A DNA stretch of 64,000 bases from Lysobacterales bacterium (GCA_028285525.1 JANQOZ010000050.1:1-64000), one strand, 5' to 3'; positions 50,684-60,193 are shown, counted from the first letter of the stretch. The notes: generated by a model from the sequence alone, not told the origin. Numbers and translations: made by a program.

Positions 50684-52968
50684 TCACCCAGGCTGCCCTG
50701 GCGCTGCTGCTGCTGCCGGGACAGAGCACCTGGCAGCCGCAGGGGCCAGCACCTATCAGTGGAGGCCAGGTGGAAAACGTCGCCGGCTCGCCGGTGGCGG
50801 GGGCGGTCAACACGCTGGCGCCGCACCCCGAAGACCCGGACATCCTGTTTATCGGCAGCGTCAACGGCGGCATCTGGCGCACGACGACCGCGACCGCTCT
50901 GGTGCCCCAGTGGGAGCCGCTGACGGACGATCAGCCATCGATGTCCATCGGGGCAATCAGGTTTGACCCCACCGACATGACGCGCCAGACGCTGGTCGCC
51001 AGCTTCGCCAGAACGTCTGCCTTCAACACCGAGGGCGGCAGCCGCAGCGGCGCGCTGCGCACCACCGATGGTGGCGATACCTGGAGTCTGTTGAGCGGCT
51101 TGGCGGGCCGCAACCTGGTGGCGATCGAGGCCAGCGGTGATGTGCTGCTGGCCGCGAGCGACGGCGGGGACAGCGGTACCTGTGAGGACCTGGGGCTGTT
51201 TCGCAGCGTCGATGCGGGGTTGAGCTGGGAGGTGGTCGACAACGGCTTGCCGGTTGCGGTTGTTGAGGCGCTGGCACGCGACCCGGTTGACCCGGACGTA
51301 CTTTACGCGGCGGTCCTGCTGGCGGCGCTCTGTCAGCCGGATGGTCAGAACGGCCTGTATCGGAGCGATGACTTCGGCGAGAGCTGGGTTAAGGTGAGTC
51401 CGCCGGCGGCCGTGTCGGCGATCGACACGCTCCTGGAAGACGTGCCCGGCAGCCATGCGGAGCTTGCTGTCGGCCGCAAGGGCAACGTATTTGCGGCGCT
51501 GGTGCCCGGCAGCACCCGCCGGCTTGAAGGCGTGTTCTTCAGCGATGACGGCGGCGACACGTGGCTACCGCTGGACCTCCCTGGAAGCTTCGAGCCGGAC
51601 TTCCGCGGCGTGAATCCCGGTCGTCAGGGGTTCATTCATCTGTCCCTGGCGGCCGACCCGCAGAGTCCCAACCTCGTGTATGTCGGCGGTGACCGGCAGC
51701 CGCAGACAGACGCCGGTGGGTTTCCCAATTCGATTGGTGCGGTCGATTTCTCCGGCCGACTGTTTCGGGGCGACGCCGACCAGCCGGCCGGGTTTCAGTG
51801 GACCGCGCTGACCCACGCGGGGACGTTTGGCGGGTCCTCACCCCATGCCGACTCGCGGGAGATGGCGTTTGACGCGGCCGGGTCGCTGCTGGAAGTGGAC
51901 GACGGCGGCGTCTATCGCCAGTCGGCGCCTCAGGGGTTCTTCGGCGACTGGTTTTCCGTAAACGGCAATCTGCAGATCACCGAAACGCATGACGGCGTGC
52001 TCGACACGCTGGCAAACGTGGCGCTTGGCGGCAACCAGGACAACGGCTCAACCCAGCAGGTGGCGGCAGGCCAGCTCGAATGGGAGACGGTCAACACAGG
52101 TGACGGTGGCGATGTGGTTGTCGTCGACCTGGGGAACGAGTCCGTCCGCTACCACAGCTTCTCCTTTTTCGGCAGGCCAACGCGCAGCGTCTATCTCGCC
52201 GACAATTCCCTTCAGTCGCAGACTGAACTGGCGCTGGTGCCGGTCAGCAAGAGTCCAGAGCTGACGGGGCAGTTCAACACACCGCTGGCGGTGAACCGTG
52301 CTGACCCGATGGCGCTGCTGATCGGGGCTGAAAACGGATTGTTTGAATCGCTCGACCAGGGGGACACGGTCCGGCAGCTCACGGCAGACGTGGTGCCGAC
52401 CGGCTTCCAGGGAAATCCGTTGATTTTTGGTGCGCTCGGCGCGCCGGGCCTGATCTATGCGGCGGGCTGCAGCGTCCCTTGCGGGGCGAGTCAAATCGGC
52501 CAGCTCTGGCTGCGCAGGCACGGCGAGCAGGACTTCACCAGTATCTACACCGGGCAGGATGCGGGCGGCCTTACCGCCATCGCCGCGGGACCGGATGCCG
52601 GAACGGTGTTTGTGATGGAGCGCAGCCGCATCGTTGAGCTGCGGGCGTTCGGTGAATTCGCGTTCGACGTGAGCGGCGATCTGGCCAGTCTCGACCCGGG
52701 AAGGTTTCGGAGTCTGCTGTGGGTCGGAGGTGATGCGGATGCCGCGCTGCTGGCAGGTACCGATCGCGGTGTTTTTGTGGCCTTCGCGTCCGGCGATTTC
52801 GACACCTGGTCGAGGGTCGGGGACGGGCTTCCCCAGACGCTGGTTTTCGACCTGGACGTGGACGCAGCGCGCGATCGCGTGCTGGCGTCAACGTTGGGCC
52901 GGGGGAGTTTTTCGCTAAACGGCCTGCTCCAGCGGCTGCCGCGGATCTTCGCCAACGGTTTCGAATAG
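50680..52968 (+). CDS. Secreted BNR/sialidase-like beta-propeller protein with xGFE tail
   Basis: The 762-residue product has a short N-terminal hydrophobic stretch (ITQAALALLLLPGQS) and repeated beta-propeller units of the BNR/Vps10 kind, each with Asp-box-like turns such as RTTDGGDTWSLL, RSVDAGLSWEVV, RSDDFGESWVKV, FSDDGGDTWLPL and FESLDQGDTVRQL. It ends in RIFANGFE, the tail seen in other secreted proteins here. Start is TTG 50680, overlapping the DUF938 stop (TTGA). No catalytic motif is evident; probable exported binding or matrix protein. Confidence 0.85.
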   Translation: MITQAALALLLLPGQSTWQPQGPAPISGGQVENVAGSPVAGAVNTLAPHPEDPDILFIGSVNGGIWRTTTATALVPQWEPLTDDQPSMSIGAIRFDPTDMTRQTLVASFARTSAFNTEGGSRSGALRTTDGGDTWSLLSGLAGRNLVAIEASGDVLLAASDGGDSGTCEDLGLFRSVDAGLSWEVVDNGLPVAVVEALARDPVDPDVLYAAVLLAALCQPDGQNGLYRSDDFGESWVKVSPPAAVSAIDTLLEDVPGSHAELAVGRKGNVFAALVPGSTRRLEGVFFSDDGGDTWLPLDLPGSFEPDFRGVNPGRQGFIHLSLAADPQSPNLVYVGGDRQPQTDAGGFPNSIGAVDFSGRLFRGDADQPAGFQWTALTHAGTFGGSSPHADSREMAFDAAGSLLEVDDGGVYRQSAPQGFFGDWFSVNGNLQITETHDGVLDTLANVALGGNQDNGSTQQVAAGQLEWETVNTGDGGDVVVVDLGNESVRYHSFSFFGRPTRSVYLADNSLQSQTELALVPVSKSPELTGQFNTPLAVNRADPMALLIGAENGLFESLDQGDTVRQLTADVVPTGFQGNPLIFGALGAPGLIYAAGCSVPCGASQIGQLWLRRHGEQDFTSIYTGQDAGGLTAIAAGPDAGTVFVMERSRIVELRAFGEFAFDVSGDLASLDPGRFRSLLWVGGDADAALLAGTDRGVFVAFASGDFDTWSRVGDGLPQTLVFDLDVDAARDRVLASTLGRGSFSLNGLLQRLPRIFANGFE

Positions 52969-53028
52969 TGGCGCACTCACTCCTCCGAATTCGCATTAAT
53001 AGACAAATGAGAGAAAGGCGTATCTGTC

Positions 53029-53106
53029 ATGAAACCTGTAACCCGTGCCGTGTCGGTTCCGGCGGCGGATCTGGTGTTTGCCTCGGGTTTTGAGGGCGGG
53101 CCCTGA
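53029..53106 (+). CDS. 25-codon ORF that is essentially only an xGFE tail
   Basis: ATG 53029 follows AGAAAGG (53012-53018) by 10 bp and runs to TGA at 53104-53106, 25 residues: MKPVTRAVSVPAADL then VFASGFEGGP. The last part is the same kind of tail as RIFANGFE of the protein just upstream and LLYRDGFE of the metalloprotease just downstream. It has a good ribosome-binding site but no signal peptide or domain. It could be a gene remnant, a moving tail module, or a real small peptide. Upstream, 52969-53028 shows no coding similarity that I can see. Confidence 0.4.
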   Translation: MKPVTRAVSVPAADLVFASGFEGGP

Positions 53107-53236
53107 CCCCGAATGTGACGAAGCGCACATTTCTCGCCATCGGTCTGTAAGGCAATGCCAAGCAGGGGCATAGGTCACGGTTTTTACAGGTTTTTTGTAG
53201 CAGTTTCTCCCAAACTTCGGTCGCAGGACGCGCCTT

Positions 53237-54715
53237 ATGGGGAAACGAGCAGGGAAACATCTTTCGCAGCGAGGTCTGTGCGCCGCCGGGGTCATGGCGC
53301 TACTGCTGGCACTCGCGTCTGGGCCGGCTTTCGCTCAAGACCCGGCTTTCGACCATCAGCCCAAGTTTCTGGAGTCGCTTCAGGCGCCCGAAAGTCCGAC
53401 GATCTCGCAGACCGTTTCGTTGAGTCGTGCTGACGTGGCAAGGCTGAACGCCGCGGTGATCGGTGACCCGGTGTCGATTTCGGCCCTCAGCTTCGGCCTG
53501 GCCAAAGGCGCTTCCCTGGAGTTCAAGCGGATTGCTATCCGTGCGCCCGGCGCGCGGGTCCTGGTGCATGACGGCCGCAGCACTCGAGAATTGAAGCCCA
53601 GCGGGCGGCGGTTTTTTCTCGCTCACAGTCCCACCGGCGGCGCCAGCTTCTCGCTGGACCCCGAGAGCGGGCGAGTTCACGGTCTGCTGGTGGACGGCGG
53701 CCACAGCTACCAGATCGACGGCGACGCGGACAGCGGCGGCGGCCTGACCATGAACCTCAAGAGCCTGCGCGAGGGGCGCAGCCGGGCGGGCTTTTCCTGC
53801 GGCCAGAATGACACCCACCGTCCCGAGTATCGGGCGCCTGCGCTCGGTAAGGCGCTGGCCGCCGGGCGCACGCCGGGCGTGACGCCGGTGGCGCCGAGCA
53901 TGCGGCTGGGGCGCAAGGGCAGTGGCCAGGTGCTCTACCAGGCCGTGATCGCCGTGGATACCGACAACGAGTTTCTCTTCGACAAATTTGCCAACAATAC
54001 CGGCAGCGCCCAGGCGTGGGTGGAAGACGTTTTTGTCGCCATGAACGCCTTTTACGAACCCGATCTGGGACTGCGACTGCTGCTGGGTGATCTGATACTG
54101 CGAGTCGACAGCACGCCGGCAGGCGGCCCGGACTACAACGCCGACCCCGATGGCTTCAATTCCGGACTATCTCAGTTTCGAAGCTTCTTCCAGAGTAACC
54201 ACAACGGCCTGTCGCGGAGCTTTACGGCGCTGTTCTCGGGCAGAAATATTTCTTCGCGCTCCTTCAGCGGCGTGGCCTACGTCGGCGCCTACTGCAGCAG
54301 CTTCAGCTATTCGCTCAACCGTATCGGCAGCCGGGCCAGTCCGGCCTTTATCGCCGGCGGTGTGGGCCATGAGATCGGCCATAACCTCGGCTCATCACAC
54401 ACGCACTGCGAAGCGCTGCGCCCAAACGGCGGTTTTGTCGACGAGTGCTACTCCCGGCAGCGCAGCGGCTGCTACGAGGGCCCCACCTCCTGCCCGTCTG
54501 GCGTCGACGGCAGCCTGATGAGCTACTGTCATGCCGGCGCGTCCGGCTTCGACGGTAGCGGCCCTGCCGAGGGAACCAGCGAGCGGTGCAGCGTCAGCGA
54601 CTATTTTCATCCGCTGATTATCGGCATGCTCGACGACCGGATCGCCAGCAATAATCCTTCCTGCATCGCAGATTTTGCTGATCTGGGCCTCTTGTATCGC
54701 GACGGCTTCGAGTAA
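53237..54715 (+). CDS. Secreted metzincin-type zinc metalloprotease with xGFE tail
   Basis: The 492-residue product has a signal peptide (MALLLALASGPAFAQ), a propeptide-like region (to about 200), and a catalytic domain with zinc motif HEIGHNLGSSH (His378, His382, His388), HExGHxxGxxH, plus a Met-turn (LMSYCH) typical of reprolysin-like M12B enzymes. Cys-rich loops follow and the protein ends LLYRDGFE. It follows the tail-only ORF and the beta-propeller protein on the same strand. Gap 53107-53236 holds nothing I recognise. Confidence 0.9.
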   Translation: MGKRAGKHLSQRGLCAAGVMALLLALASGPAFAQDPAFDHQPKFLESLQAPESPTISQTVSLSRADVARLNAAVIGDPVSISALSFGLAKGASLEFKRIAIRAPGARVLVHDGRSTRELKPSGRRFFLAHSPTGGASFSLDPESGRVHGLLVDGGHSYQIDGDADSGGGLTMNLKSLREGRSRAGFSCGQNDTHRPEYRAPALGKALAAGRTPGVTPVAPSMRLGRKGSGQVLYQAVIAVDTDNEFLFDKFANNTGSAQAWVEDVFVAMNAFYEPDLGLRLLLGDLILRVDSTPAGGPDYNADPDGFNSGLSQFRSFFQSNHNGLSRSFTALFSGRNISSRSFSGVAYVGAYCSSFSYSLNRIGSRASPAFIAGGVGHEIGHNLGSSHTHCEALRPNGGFVDECYSRQRSGCYEGPTSCPSGVDGSLMSYCHAGASGFDGSGPAEGTSERCSVSDYFHPLIIGMLDDRIASNNPSCIADFADLGLLYRDGFE

Positions 54716-54791
54716 AGCGGAGCTCGCGCCAGCGTACGCACCGGGTTGCTGAGCTGCTAGCATATGCGGCCCCTCACGCCGGTGCACTCAC

Positions 54792-55277
54792 ATGAGCTTT
54801 GCCTTCGCAATTGATCCCAGACAGTCTCCGGCCGACTTCTATGAGGCGCTGCACGACGCGGCTAAAAGCCTGCTGCAGGGCGAGCACGATCGGGTGGCGA
54901 ACGCGGCCAATCTGAGCGCGCTGATCTATTCTCAGGTACCGGATCTCAACTGGGCGGGTTTCTACCTGTTTGACGGCAGCGAGCTCGTGGTCGGACCGTT
55001 TCAGGGTCTGCCGGCCTGTGTTCGTATTCCGCTGGGCAAGGGCGTGTGCGGTACGGCAGCTTTGGAACGGCGGGTCCTGCGGGTTGACGACGTCGATCAG
55101 TTCCCCGGGCACATCGCCTGCGATAGCGCCAGCCGTTCGGAGCTGGTAATTCCGCTGTTTAAAGATGAGCAGCTCCTCGGCGTACTCGATCTGGACAGTC
55201 CGAAGGCTGCACGCTTCGGTGAGGCGGATGAACGGGGGATCACCAGGCTGGCTGAGCTTTGGTTGGAGGCCTGTTGA
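54792..55277 (+). CDS. msrC: Free methionine-(R)-sulfoxide reductase (GAF-domain MsrC)
   Basis: The 161-residue GAF-domain enzyme has the three fRMsr cysteines Cys76 (PACVRI), Cys86 (GVCGTA) and Cys110 (HIACDSAS), spaced 10 and 24 like Cys84, Cys94 and Cys118 of the Escherichia coli enzyme. It reduces free methionine-R-sulfoxide with thioredoxin. NWAGFYLFDGSELVVGPFQG is the typical ligand pocket segment. Single gene. Confidence 0.93.
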   Translation: MSFAFAIDPRQSPADFYEALHDAAKSLLQGEHDRVANAANLSALIYSQVPDLNWAGFYLFDGSELVVGPFQGLPACVRIPLGKGVCGTAALERRVLRVDDVDQFPGHIACDSASRSELVIPLFKDEQLLGVLDLDSPKAARFGEADERGITRLAELWLEAC

Positions 55278-55362
55278 CGCCGAGGTGATTGTCATAAAAC
55301 TGTAATATTTCGGCCCGTGGGGCGGTCCAGGTAGAAATCGGGCCAATTCCGGAGGGCCGAAA

Positions 55363-56079
55363 ATGACAACAAGCAATGCGCCCGGCGCCATATTTTGCCC
55401 CATCATTCAGGGGCTTAAGTCCTGGGGGACGGGTTTTCGACTGACCGTCTACTTTGTCCTGATCGGGCTGTTGGCCCTGGTACCGGTCCTGGATCTGGAT
55501 CGGCCCAACCTGCTCCTTGAGAACCAGCTTTTCACCGAATCCTCGTTTGTCGAGCTGTCCCAGCTGGCGCTCCTGGGGGCCTCGCTGCTCGCCGTCAGCA
55601 GCCTGTGGCGGATTCCTCACTACAATCCTGTGGGCACCCTCCTGGCTTTCCTGCTCGCCGGCGCGATGGTCCGAGAAATGGATTACTTTCTCGATCGATG
55701 GCTCTTCGACGGCGGATGGCAGGTACTGCTTACCGGCCTGCTGGTGAGCACTACCATCGTCCTGTGGCCGCGGCGACACATGCTGCGGCAACGCCTTGGC
55801 GACGTCACCCAAACGGTTGGATTCGGGATGATGTTCAGCGGCTTTGCCGTGGTCATGGGCTTCTCGCGCCTGTTTGGTCGCGACAGCTTTTGGCGCGAGG
55901 TTATGGCCGGCGGGTACAACCGATCCGTCAAGAACCTGGCCGAGGAAAGCGTGGAGCTCCTGGGCTACGCGATTCTCACAATCGGCGTTGTCGAGTGTGT
56001 GCTGGCGCTTCGCGCGGCCGCTGCTCGAGAAGCGACGTGCGGCCGAGCCTGGTCCGGCAGCGCCAAGGTTCCTCGCTAA
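55363..56079 (+). CDS. Polytopic membrane protein of unknown function
   Basis: The 238-residue protein has about six membrane helices (for example FRLTVYFVLIGLLALVPVL, FVELSQLALLGASLLAVSSLW, TLLAFLLAGAMVREMDYFL, VLLTGLLVSTTIVLW, VGFGMMFSGFAVVMGF, LGYAILTIGVVECVLAL). Conserved-looking acidic spots are VREMDYFLD and AEESVELLGY. I do not recognise the family. Its stop overlaps that of the convergent sixA gene. Confidence 0.75.
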   Translation: MTTSNAPGAIFCPIIQGLKSWGTGFRLTVYFVLIGLLALVPVLDLDRPNLLLENQLFTESSFVELSQLALLGASLLAVSSLWRIPHYNPVGTLLAFLLAGAMVREMDYFLDRWLFDGGWQVLLTGLLVSTTIVLWPRRHMLRQRLGDVTQTVGFGMMFSGFAVVMGFSRLFGRDSFWREVMAGGYNRSVKNLAEESVELLGYAILTIGVVECVLALRAAAAREATCGRAWSGSAKVPR

Positions 56080-56597
56080 ACCGCGGTCAGGTTTTCCAGT
56101 ACCTCGGCGCTGAGGGGCTGAAGCGGACCTTCCTGTGGTTGGGTCATACTGAGGATCAGCGCGTCACCCGGCGCCAGCGCCTGCGGGCGGCCGGTGAGCA
56201 GGCTGGCCAGATCGGACAGCCCGGGGTTATGCCCAACCAGCACGGTACAGCCGGTGCCGAAGCGTTCCAGGACGGTGATGAGGTCGCCGGCGGTGGCCTC
56301 GTAGATGCTCTCGACAATCTGAGGATCAGGCCCGTCCGGCATCGCCATGGTTGCGGTCTGGCGGGTCCGGACCGCCGGCGATACCAGCAGCCGATCGACG
56401 GCCGGGACTTTCTGCCCCAGCTGCCGTCCCCTGGCCAGGGCCGTATGCTCCCCGTCCTGCGTCAGCGGGCGCTCACGATCAGGCCCGTCGAAATGGTAGT
56501 CGGCGGCGGCGTGGCGCAGGATCACCAGCCGACGGATTGGACCGCCCGAGCTTTCGGGCCTGGCGTCTGACGCCCCCGAAACGCTGTCTGAACTCAC
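56076..56597 (-). CDS. sixA: SixA-like phosphohistidine phosphatase
   Basis: The about 173-residue histidine phosphatase has the RHA motif (LVILRHAAADYHFDGPDRERPLT), LLVSPAVRTRQTA, and VLVGHNPGLSDLASLL. In Escherichia coli SixA removes phosphate from HPt domains of phosphorelay or NPr. I use GTG 56597; a TTG at 56609 directly after the protease stop is an alternative. Likely cotranscribed with the protease gene upstream. Confidence 0.85.
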   Translation of the reverse strand: MSSDSVSGASDARPESSGGPIRRLVILRHAAADYHFDGPDRERPLTQDGEHTALARGRQLGQKVPAVDRLLVSPAVRTRQTATMAMPDGPDPQIVESIYEATAGDLITVLERFGTGCTVLVGHNPGLSDLASLLTGRPQALAPGDALILSMTQPQEGPLQPLSAEVLENLTAV

Positions 56598-56609
56598 GGG
56601 CGCCCGCAA

Positions 56610-59600
56610 TCAGTTCGGCGGCGTGATCTGCTGCAGCGGGAGGTTGCTGCGCTGCCACTGGATGTCGACGTCACCGCCGACCTGCACGTCCATGCTGTCG
56701 AGCAGCTGACTGCCGTCACCGTTGATCGTCCGCTCCATCGTGCCGCCGTTGAGGATGCTGGGTGAGGTCCAGGTGCACCCGGGGCAGTGGGCCTTGAAGC
56801 TGGCCAGGTCGGCGGAACCCTGGCTGCTCAGAACGGTGCCGTCAGAAGCCACCACAACCCAGCGTGGCTGCCCCTCGGTATCGTAGAAATACACCGCGCT
56901 GAACTCCTGATCACCCTGGCGATGGGTGCCGATACCCCAGCCGCCCTCGTCACGGTTGAAATACTGATCGGTGGTCACCGGGTCAACATCTGCGGTGGTG
57001 GTCAGATCGAAGAAGCTCAGCAGCTCGCCGCTGGTCTCGCCGTCGATGTCGAAGGTCATCACGGCCTCCGACTCGTTGAGGAAGCTGATTCTCGCCTGGC
57101 CGACAACCTGGCCGACCGGGGCGTTCTGGCGGATGTCGCCGCTGAGCTCGAACTTGAAGATGTCCGCGGTGACCGTGTCGTTCACCAGCGACTGCTCGCC
57201 GATGGACTGAACGTAGTACCACAGCGGCAGGCGGTTTTTCTCCGCCGTGTACCAGGCTGAATAAAGCTGGTCGCCGGCAAAGTGAACCTCGATGCCGTTG
57301 CCCGGCCGCAGGGCGTTGAACCAGAAGCCCTGTCTCGGCGCCACGGTGGGGGCACTTTCACCCTGACAGCTGGTGATGACGTCGCAGGTCTGCGCGACCT
57401 GACCGGAGATGATCGAGGTTGACCCGGTGCTGGAGAAGCCCCCGGCATGGACGCTGCCAAGGTAGTCAACGGCAAAGCTGTCGCCGCAGGCGAACGATTC
57501 GTTGAGCTGCACCGTCACGTCCACCTGGGACGTCCCGCCGCTGCCCACGGCGCCGACCGCCAGGGCGCCGCTTTCGAGCTTGATGTCGCCGGACAGACCG
57601 GGGCTGTCGGAGCTCGGATGGAAGATACACACGGCGCTGTTGTCCGGCACCGATTCCGGCTCATTGCAGGCATAGGTCAGGCCGTCGAAGGGCGCGTTGG
57701 CCATGCTCTGGATGCCAACCGTCTGCGAGTCGCCGCGGCGCCCGTTCCCGGGCCCGTACTGATACACAATCTGGTTGGTGTTGTCGTAGAGGATGGCCTG
57801 GAAGTCGAAGTTCGGCGAGCTCGGCCCGCCGAAGAATCCGTCGACGTTCCACTGGAAGATATTGCAGCCGGCGGAACCGGCGGATTCGCCCGGCCTCGGG
57901 CAGTTCTCGAAGTACTGGTGGTAGGCCGACTGGATGATCACATCGTCATGCAGCGGGTAAATGCGGCCACCCGTGCCTGAGCTGACCGACGCCGGCAGCG
58001 GACAGTCGTTACTGACGTCGCCGCCGATATCCTGCTGACTGGTTGAGATGTAGCCGTTCGTTGAAACCGTGACGCCCGTCAGGTTCGTGCCGTAGAAGTC
58101 GAAGCCGGTGCCGCCCAGCGTGACGTCAGCCCAGCCGTCGTCTTCTGCCGCCGCCTGGTTACCATCGGTGGCAGTGAAGTTGAGCTGGGTGCCGGAACCT
58201 GAAATGTCCTGAAAGCTGAAGCTGCAGGACGGCTCCTGGCTGTCGGCAAACGTGTAGCCGAAGCCGTCGGGGCCGCCAAAGCGCTTCGCGGCACCGCTGC
58301 CCCCACCGGCCGGCGCAAACGCGGCAAACGTATCCACCGCGGAGGCGCTGCCGCTGTTGCGCAGCGTCACGGGATACGACCACGACTCGCCCGGCTCGAT
58401 CTGGCTGTCGCCGTCACCGCACACCTCTGCCGGCTGGCCAACCTGAGACAGGTCCAGCGCCGGCGCTTCAACCACAGCGCCCAGGCTCGCGCTGGTGCGA
58501 CAGCCAGCGCCGTCGATGATGCCCAGGGTAATCGTGCCCGAGAACGGCTCGTGGTAGATCGCCGAAACGTTCGCTTCGGTTGAGTCGGTGAGGCCGTCAC
58601 CGTCGACGTCCCAGCTGAAGGTGTACGGGGCCTGCCCGCCGCTGACCGCGGCGCTGTAGCCGGCCACCTCGCCGACGGAAAAAACGCCGCCTTTGGTGCT
58701 GGACATCTGCACCTGCGGCGCGTCGCAGCCCTCGCGGCCGTTAAAGGTTGTGGCGCCCGTACCCGTTGGATCCAGCCAGTCCGACATGCGCCCGCTGGGG
58801 CTGCCGTTGCCGGTCCAAGATACGTCCATCCGCCCATACCAGTCCGGCTGGTCGTTATCTTCGGCCGTCCCGCCGCTGCACGCGGCGAAGCCACCTTCAA
58901 GCTGCCCGATAAACAGACCGTTCTGGTTCCAGATGCCCGAGCCGGATGAGCCGCCTTCGGTTGTGCCCGTATCCCAGGCGGCAATCCGCCAGTGGGTGCT
59001 CGAGCCGTTGCAGCCGCCGAGATACGGTGACTTACACAGCTCGTCGAAGTCGAAGCTGATCCGCTTGGCGTGACCCGCCGGATGGTGGATACCGGTGACG
59101 CCGGCCACGCCGTTGCCGGTGCGATCCCAGCCTGAGTAGAACACGTTGTAGGACGCCGGCGGCGTCTGATTGAGGCGCAGCAGCGTGAAGTCGGACGGCG
59201 CGTAGGTGGCCAGCAGCGAGGTTCCCTCAATCGTGTCGGTGAAGCTGCTGCGGGAGATGGCCTGGCCGCTGCTGACGCTGCCCGGCGCGCGGCACTGGTC
59301 GCTTTCGTAGTTGAAGTACACCACCACCGTGTTCGCTTCCGCCTCGGTGGACAGGCAGTGATTGGCGGAACTGAAAATGCGGTCGTCGTTGCTGGTCGTG
59401 TTGAGCATCTGGCCGCTGCAGACAAAGGAGCTGCCGCCGCTCCGGAAGGTGAAGTGCCCGACGGACGCTATCTGATCTTCCCAGGTGCTGCGGTCAGGGC
59501 ACGCAACGTCCACATTGCAGGCGCCGGATTTCTGCAGCTCGCCCGGCTTCCAGAATTCCCGGTAGCCGGAGGAGACGTGTCCAACCTTGAGTTTCGCGTG

Positions 59601-60104
59601 AGCCAAAGCCGCGGCGTCCCCCGTGATCTCGATGGTGAGCGAGTCGCCGGGCACAAACGGCATCGGCAGAACGTTCTGCGCGTTGTTGTGCTGATCCGTG
59701 TAGGGCCCCCGGACCCATTCCCGAGAGCTGTCGTAAACGTAGACCGAGACGCCGTCGGGGAGCCAGAAGTGGGAAAAGACCAGGTCGAGTGAGGTAGCGC
59801 CCGGCGATGAGATGTTCCAGGCGAGGCTGCCGGCGCCAGCGTCAGCCGGCTCCAGCCACTGCTGCACGGGCTGGCTCAGCGCATAGCGCACCCGGCCGCT
59901 GACATAGCCACCCTCAGCAAACTTCCGGGCGTCATCAGCCCGCTCGGCGGCGGCGTCGACGCCGGCTACCTTAAATTCACCAAGCATGCGGGCGCCGCCG
60001 AATTTGGGCTCCGGTGTGCTCGAGTTCGCTGCACTCGTCTGAGCCAGCGTTTGACCGGCCGCAGCCAGCAGTAGGAAAGCGGTGGCAACTAGCGTGTTCT
60101 TCAT
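56610..60104 (-). CDS. Large secreted lysyl-endopeptidase-like serine protease with PKD and WYT-repeat domains
   Basis: The 1164-residue product has a signal peptide (MKNTLVATAFLLLAAAGQTLAQ). A chymotrypsin-fold domain (about 200-455) has His249 (SSANHC), Asp305 (SDFTLL) and Ser387 (EGGSSGSG), with GLFIGQLEGG after it, the pattern of Achromobacter/Lysobacter lysyl endopeptidase. Then come a PKD-like domain (AVSGGQAPYTFSWDVDGDG), an EPGE-type linker (IEPGESWSYPVTLRNSG) and a nidogen-like region. Near the end are two repeats of a GFWFNALRPGNG...WYT...LWYYV pattern. No xGFE tail. It is exported and cleaves after lysine or a similar residue by analogy. Confidence 0.9.
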   Translation of the reverse strand: MKNTLVATAFLLLAAAGQTLAQTSAANSSTPEPKFGGARMLGEFKVAGVDAAAERADDARKFAEGGYVSGRVRYALSQPVQQWLEPADAGAGSLAWNISSPGATSLDLVFSHFWLPDGVSVYVYDSSREWVRGPYTDQHNNAQNVLPMPFVPGDSLTIEITGDAAALAHAKLKVGHVSSGYREFWKPGELQKSGACNVDVACPDRSTWEDQIASVGHFTFRSGGSSFVCSGQMLNTTSNDDRIFSSANHCLSTEAEANTVVVYFNYESDQCRAPGSVSSGQAISRSSFTDTIEGTSLLATYAPSDFTLLRLNQTPPASYNVFYSGWDRTGNGVAGVTGIHHPAGHAKRISFDFDELCKSPYLGGCNGSSTHWRIAAWDTGTTEGGSSGSGIWNQNGLFIGQLEGGFAACSGGTAEDNDQPDWYGRMDVSWTGNGSPSGRMSDWLDPTGTGATTFNGREGCDAPQVQMSSTKGGVFSVGEVAGYSAAVSGGQAPYTFSWDVDGDGLTDSTEANVSAIYHEPFSGTITLGIIDGAGCRTSASLGAVVEAPALDLSQVGQPAEVCGDGDSQIEPGESWSYPVTLRNSGSASAVDTFAAFAPAGGGSGAAKRFGGPDGFGYTFADSQEPSCSFSFQDISGSGTQLNFTATDGNQAAAEDDGWADVTLGGTGFDFYGTNLTGVTVSTNGYISTSQQDIGGDVSNDCPLPASVSSGTGGRIYPLHDDVIIQSAYHQYFENCPRPGESAGSAGCNIFQWNVDGFFGGPSSPNFDFQAILYDNTNQIVYQYGPGNGRRGDSQTVGIQSMANAPFDGLTYACNEPESVPDNSAVCIFHPSSDSPGLSGDIKLESGALAVGAVGSGGTSQVDVTVQLNESFACGDSFAVDYLGSVHAGGFSSTGSTSIISGQVAQTCDVITSCQGESAPTVAPRQGFWFNALRPGNGIEVHFAGDQLYSAWYTAEKNRLPLWYYVQSIGEQSLVNDTVTADIFKFELSGDIRQNAPVGQVVGQARISFLNESEAVMTFDIDGETSGELLSFFDLTTTADVDPVTTDQYFNRDEGGWGIGTHRQGDQEFSAVYFYDTEGQPRWVVVASDGTVLSSQGSADLASFKAHCPGCTWTSPSILNGGTMERTINGDGSQLLDSMDVQVGGDVDIQWQRSNLPLQQITPPN

Positions 60105-60193
60105 CGATTTAACGTCCAAATCGGTCATGTCTCAATGATATACCGTCTTCATCAAAAATCCGTTGTCGGCAGGACCGCCTTTTTTGGTGACGC

